A stretch of DNA of 64,000 nucleotides, from contig CAXXWD010000010.1 in assembly GCA_963667595.2 (NCBI GenBank), positions 395,396-459,395 of the forward strand, written 5' to 3'. How positions within the stretch are numbered: the stretch's first letter is position 1; every line of letters begins with the position of its first letter. Below, in pieces: positions 59,821 through 64,000 of the stretch. Origin of the DNA: JAHJQZ01 sp963667595. Lineage in GTDB: Bacteria; Pseudomonadota; Alphaproteobacteria; Rhizobiales; Devosiaceae. A program made the position numbers and the translations under genes. Below the pieces are notes generated by a model, which saw only the letters and a program-made list of their open reading frames with translations, was not told the origin of the DNA and did no database searches.

Positions 59821-61011
59821 TCACCAAAAGAAGCGGCGATGGCCTTCGGCCCGCATCAACGCTTCCATGAAATAGTAGTCGCCATAAGGCAGCATGGCGC
59901 GCATTCGTCCCTTGGGGACATTGGCGGCGCCTTCGTCGAGAAAACCATGCGCTTCGGGTCGCGTGGTCAGATCGCAACGCGCGATCAGCCCATCGAGCAG
60001 GCGATGCCCCATGGTCCGCCAGTGCGTTCGTTCATCGGCCTCGGTCAGTTGAGCGAGCAGAAGATAGCCCGCCGCCGCGATGGCGGCCGCCGAACTGTCG
60101 ATGGTCTGCCGCAACGGCAGGGGCGCATCGAAATCCCAGGGGGGCAGATCATCGTTGCCCAACAGTGTTTCGAAGCGCGCCGCCACCCGGCGGGCGGTTT
60201 CGAGACTGAAGGCCTCGCCCGTCAGCGCGTAGGTCTGGGCAAAGCCGTGGATCAGCCAGGCCTGCCCGCGCGACCAGCAGGACTCGTCCGCGTAGCCCTG
60301 ATGCGTCGCGCCGCCAAGTGGTGCGCCCGTTTCGGTATCGAAGGCAAAGGTGTGAAAGCTCGACCCGTCGGCGCGCACCAGATACTCGGCCGCCGTTCGC
60401 GCATGCCGGGTGGCAATCCTGTTAAATTCCGCATCACCGGTTTCCTCGGCCGCCCAATAAAGCAGCGGCAGGTTCTGCATCGTGTCGGCGATCATCCTTC
60501 CCCTGACGAACTGGGCCCAGGCTCCGCGGCGTTCCGCCTCGTTGAAGGCCGTCTGCCCGCTCCAGGCCAGAATATAGCCGCCCTTTTCCACGAAGCGCGA
60601 TGCCAGAAGCCGCGCGGCCGCAAGTCCCCGCGCACGTGCTTCCGGCCGCCCGGTCAGCCGGTAATCGGCGACCGCACTTAGGGAAAAAAGGAAGCCGAGA
60701 TCATGATCGTGCCATTCAGGCGTCGCGATCAGGCGGTCGTAGAAGGCGTCGCGGACCCGTGCACGAGTGCGAAAGAACGCCTCGCCCGTCATCTGGTAGG
60801 CGAGCCAGAGCGTTCCGATCCGGAAGGACGCCACCCAGTCATGGTCGTCGCAATAGGACCAGCTCAGATCCGCGTTGCCGATACGGGGCGCGCGATCGCC
60901 ATCGATCGGCGACACGGCCCGAAGCTTGGTCACGCAGCGCGTAAGCGCCTGCCCGAGATCGACGTCGGGGGCGGTGCCGGAAACTGCCGGCGCGGTGTTC
61001 GCGATGTTCAT
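59821..61011 (-). CDS. GH88-type unsaturated glucuronyl hydrolase
   Basis: A protein of 396 residues, cytoplasmic (alpha/alpha)6 barrel. Signatures: HDHDLGFLFSLS (about 101-112), ADTMQNLPLLYWAAEE with the catalytic Asp (about 175-190), CWSRGQAWLIHGF (about 245-257), DSSAAAIAAAGYLL and YGDYYFMEALMR. GH88 hydrates the unsaturated glucuronyl residue of lyase products such as chondroitin, hyaluronan or xanthan/gellan fragments. In this operon an amino-sugar route lies downstream, so a uronate-hexosamine disaccharide is a reasonable substrate. The start overlaps the aldo/keto reductase stop by 4 bases. Confidence 0.9.
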   Translation of the reverse strand: MNIANTAPAVSGTAPDVDLGQALTRCVTKLRAVSPIDGDRAPRIGNADLSWSYCDDHDWVASFRIGTLWLAYQMTGEAFFRTRARVRDAFYDRLIATPEWHDHDLGFLFSLSAVADYRLTGRPEARARGLAAARLLASRFVEKGGYILAWSGQTAFNEAERRGAWAQFVRGRMIADTMQNLPLLYWAAEETGDAEFNRIATRHARTAAEYLVRADGSSFHTFAFDTETGAPLGGATHQGYADESCWSRGQAWLIHGFAQTYALTGEAFSLETARRVAARFETLLGNDDLPPWDFDAPLPLRQTIDSSAAAIAAAGYLLLAQLTEADERTHWRTMGHRLLDGLIARCDLTTRPEAHGFLDEGAANVPKGRMRAMLPYGDYYFMEALMRAEGHRRFFW

Positions 61012-61979
61012 TTGACGTCCACAGAATAATGATGGGCCAGCCCCAGCTCCGCCAGCCGAAGCCAGAACGCCTGTGGGATGGGGAAACGATAGTTTTCAAG
61101 ATTCGCCTGCAATTTCGCGGGCTCCTGCGCCGCCACCAGAATGGTGCTGACCACCGGATGGTATTTGGCGAACTGCAGCGCGGCGGCCGGCAGTGGCACC
61201 CCGAATTCGCGGCAGACCGCTTCGATCTTTCTTGTCTTTTCGAGCATGGCCTCGCTCGCCGGGCGATACTGGTAGCGGGCGCCCGGCACCGCGCCCGTGG
61301 CGAGAATGCCGGTATTGAAGACGCCGGCCAGAACGAAACTCGTTCCTTTATACAAACAGCGCCCGATCAGCTCTTCGTTGGCCTGCGGATCGAGCAGCGA
61401 GTAACGGCCGGCCAGAAGGATGACGTCGAGCGCGGCCTTTTTCATGATCTCGATGCAGACCTCGACCTCGTTGACGCCGAGGCCGAAGGCCGAGATGGCG
61501 CCGGACCCGCGCAGTTCTTCGAGCGCCCGCCATCCGGACGTCAACAATTCGTGCATATGGTTGCGACCGTTCGGGCCGACGCCGTCGAGGGCGATATCGT
61601 GCACGAAAAGAATATCGACACGATCGAGCCCCAGGCGTTCGAGGCTTTCCGCGTGCGACCGCATGATGCCGTCATAAGAGTAGTCGAACACTCTGTCCGG
61701 CCCGTTATCCGTGTCGACGATGAGCCGCCCCACCTTGGTGGAAACGGTGAAGCTGTCCCGTGGCTTGGTTTTGAGAAACCGGCCCGTTCGCCTTTCGGAC
61801 ACACCCAGCCCGTAATGGGGCGCGGTGTCGAAATGACGGATGCCTGCCTGCCAGGCCGTTTCAAGCACCTTTGCAGCGCGATCGTCGCCAGCGGGATCGC
61901 CAGCAAACTCTATGCTCGCGCCTCCGAAACCGAGTTCGCAGGTCCTGAGGGCCGTTCGGCCGATTATGCGCGTTTCCAT
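61008..61979 (-). CDS. Aldo/keto reductase, probable L-fucose/D-threo-aldose 1-dehydrogenase
   Basis: A protein of 323 residues. The start METRIIGRTALRTCELGFGGA is typical; an ATG at 62006 inside the ATPase gene is less likely. Catalytic residues are Asp and Tyr in HFDTAPHYGLG (about 45-55), Lys in VSTKVGR (about 80) and His in FVHDIAL (about 122). It is closest in pattern to aldose 1-dehydrogenases (L-fucose dehydrogenase, D-threo-aldose dehydrogenase) and pyridoxal dehydrogenase. With mutarotase, lactonase and FAH genes this supports oxidation of an L-6-deoxyhexose to its lactone. Confidence 0.85.
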   Translation of the reverse strand: METRIIGRTALRTCELGFGGASIEFAGDPAGDDRAAKVLETAWQAGIRHFDTAPHYGLGVSERRTGRFLKTKPRDSFTVSTKVGRLIVDTDNGPDRVFDYSYDGIMRSHAESLERLGLDRVDILFVHDIALDGVGPNGRNHMHELLTSGWRALEELRGSGAISAFGLGVNEVEVCIEIMKKAALDVILLAGRYSLLDPQANEELIGRCLYKGTSFVLAGVFNTGILATGAVPGARYQYRPASEAMLEKTRKIEAVCREFGVPLPAAALQFAKYHPVVSTILVAAQEPAKLQANLENYRFPIPQAFWLRLAELGLAHHYSVDVK

Positions 61980-61990
61980 CTTTATCCCGA

Positions 61991-62992
<1,002 letters not shown>

Positions 62993-63002
62993 AGCGGCAA
63001 CC

Positions 63003-64000
63003 TCAATTGGAATGGGAAGAAAGGGCTGCGTAGTCGGGCAATCCATAACTGGGCGCCGCGGCAAGCCGGTCGAGTTTGACCGCCAACGTGATTTCGGAAC
63101 GGGGCGGCAGATCGACGACAAGATAGCTGCCGCCGACCGCCACCGGTTCGGAACCGGTTGGGGTCACTGAAAGGATCCTGTGCTCTTTGAGGAAGCCAGC
63201 CTGCACCAGCACGCGCCGTTTGTGTGTGGGCGACAGGTTCACGAGCTGAAGCGTGGCCCCGGTTGAAACGATATCCGACACCAGCGCCGAAACATCGGCC
63301 GGAAGCCCCGGCCGGGCGGCGTCGGGATCGAAATAGCGGAAAGCGCTGTTGATGAAACCACCGTTGTAAAGCGGTTGCGGCGCGCCGAGCGTCAACTGGA
63401 TCAGCGCTTCGGTGGTGACGGGATTGCGTTCCTGCCAATGATGGATATGCACCCTGGTCAGGTCCGCATCGTCTTTGCTGATCTTGTCCAGCCGGTGCGC
63501 CACCGATTGCAACGCATGGGTGAGGATCGTTTCGGGATAGTCGGGAAAACGTCCATCGAGATAGGAGAGCCAGGGCCGGTCGTGGCTGTCGTCGCCCTTG
63601 GAATGGAAACTGTAGCTTTGCGCCCAGTCATAAGGTTCGTTGGCCTGAAGCTTCGCCAACCGTTCGCGTTCCCTGGGATCAAACGAAACCGACCAGCTTG
63701 CCACGGTGTTGTAGATGCTGATCGTCTGGAAATCGAACCAGCCGCTGTCGCGGATGCGCTTGGGCATGACATAGGCGTCGTGCCGGCCCGTGGCCTCGGC
63801 AGCCTTGCGGATCCATACATTTTCGATCGAAGCGCCGATCATGCGGAAATCCTCGATCGGCTTGCCCTTGGCAAAGAGTATGTCGAAATGGGCACCCGGC
63901 AGGTCGAGCCAATGGGTATCGCCGGTTAAGAGCGTGGTGTTGATGGCGGCGACGGTGGCCGCGTCGATGACGCTGTCATAGCCGTGCGGCCAGCTCCAGC
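63003..64000 (-). CDS. Partial protein of unknown function, probably carbohydrate-active
   Basis: The frame stays open to the window edge; an internal ATG at 63842 is not the start because coding continues upstream (WPHGYDSVIDAATVAAIN, then THWLDLPGAHFDILFAKG). About 332 residues are visible. The upstream part resembles the inner helices of an (alpha/alpha)6 glycosidase-like domain. The end (about the last 110 residues, from LQLVNLSPTHKRRVL) looks like a beta-sandwich with DLPPRSEITLAVKLDRL. I do not recognise the family. It ends 10 bases before the ATPase gene, so it belongs to the same operon. Confidence 0.6.
   Translation of the reverse strand, partial: WSWPHGYDSVIDAATVAAINTTLLTGDTHWLDLPGAHFDILFAKGKPIEDFRMIGASIENVWIRKAAEATGRHDAYVMPKRIRDSGWFDFQTISIYNTVASWSVSFDPRERERLAKLQANEPYDWAQSYSFHSKGDDSHDRPWLSYLDGRFPDYPETILTHALQSVAHRLDKISKDDADLTRVHIHHWQERNPVTTEALIQLTLGAPQPLYNGGFINSAFRYFDPDAARPGLPADVSALVSDIVSTGATLQLVNLSPTHKRRVLVQAGFLKEHRILSVTPTGSEPVAVGGSYLVVDLPPRSEITLAVKLDRLAAAPSYGLPDYAALSSHSN

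Noticed and set aside
58024..60681. An 885-codon open frame on the plus strand opposite the GH88 and DUF2264 genes
   Set aside because: It lies antisense to two well-supported genes with clear family motifs. Long antisense frames arise from GC-rich third positions, and its translation shows no domain signatures.

Overview
The window looks like a chromosomal or megaplasmid segment of a Hyphomicrobiales (Rhizobiales) alphaproteobacterium. The genes are GC-rich and densely packed. Many starts are GTG or TTG behind a good Shine-Dalgarno sequence. There are several UgpC/MsmK-type sugar ABC importers with LacI, IclR and GntR regulators. Two near-identical 148-base intergenic repeats (22912-23059 and 43921-44068) have the style of repeats common in that order. 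I cannot name the genus; a Devosia-like or Rhizobiaceae-like organism would fit. No rRNA, tRNA, phage, transposase or CRISPR array was seen.

Region by region. (1) 1-1386: the tail of a sugar-binding protein, a strong terminator and a GH105 unsaturated rhamnogalacturonyl hydrolase. (2) 1435-10295: a signalling and exopolysaccharide block. A REC-EAL phosphodiesterase stands next to a translationally coupled operon of REC-zinc-ribbon protein, GT2 synthase and HlyD-like adaptor. Divergent from it are a sensor kinase, a single-domain receiver and an Hpt protein. (3) 10962-21211: a GntR/FCD regulator, a VOC protein, and a seven-gene operon for unsaturated pectic (rhamnogalacturonan-type) oligosaccharides: GH105, binding protein, two permeases, ATPase and two Gfo/Idh/MocA oxidoreductases. 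A divergent IclR regulator and rhaM adjoin it. (4) mntH (21284-22591), then an 870-base gap with repeats. (5) 23462-30943: a LacI-controlled sugar ABC operon with a GH63-type hydrolase; its two permeases have unusual architectures. (6) 31464-35072: FGGY kinase, class I aldolase-like protein, SGNH hydrolase and an orphan TOBE-domain remnant of an ABC ATPase. (7) 35163-41437: an NMT1/Tau-type ABC operon with an M24 protein and its own LacI regulator, divergent from a glutamine-amidotransferase-like protein and a nitrilase-family hydrolase. (8) tex and a ribokinase. (9) 45283-51472: IclR regulator, a tripartite tricarboxylate (TctCBA) transporter with a second TctC, and a DapA-family lyase. (10) 51672-64000: a long minus-strand operon, open at the window edge, for a uronic-acid/amino-sugar/6-deoxysugar glycan.

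The main theme is scavenging of uronate-containing polysaccharide fragments. GH105 and GH88 enzymes remove unsaturated uronic acids left by polysaccharide lyases, ABC systems import the oligosaccharides, and regulators sit beside each cluster. In the last operon, an aldo/keto reductase, a mutarotase, a fuconolactonase-like amidohydrolase, a DapA-type aldolase and an FAH-type hydrolase make up most of an oxidative L-fucose/L-rhamnose route. A BadF-type sugar kinase, a SIS protein and a GatZ/KbaZ protein look like an amino-sugar/tagatose route. The other notable system is the 1435-10295 block, which may be a phosphorelay controlling c-di-GMP and a secreted glycan.
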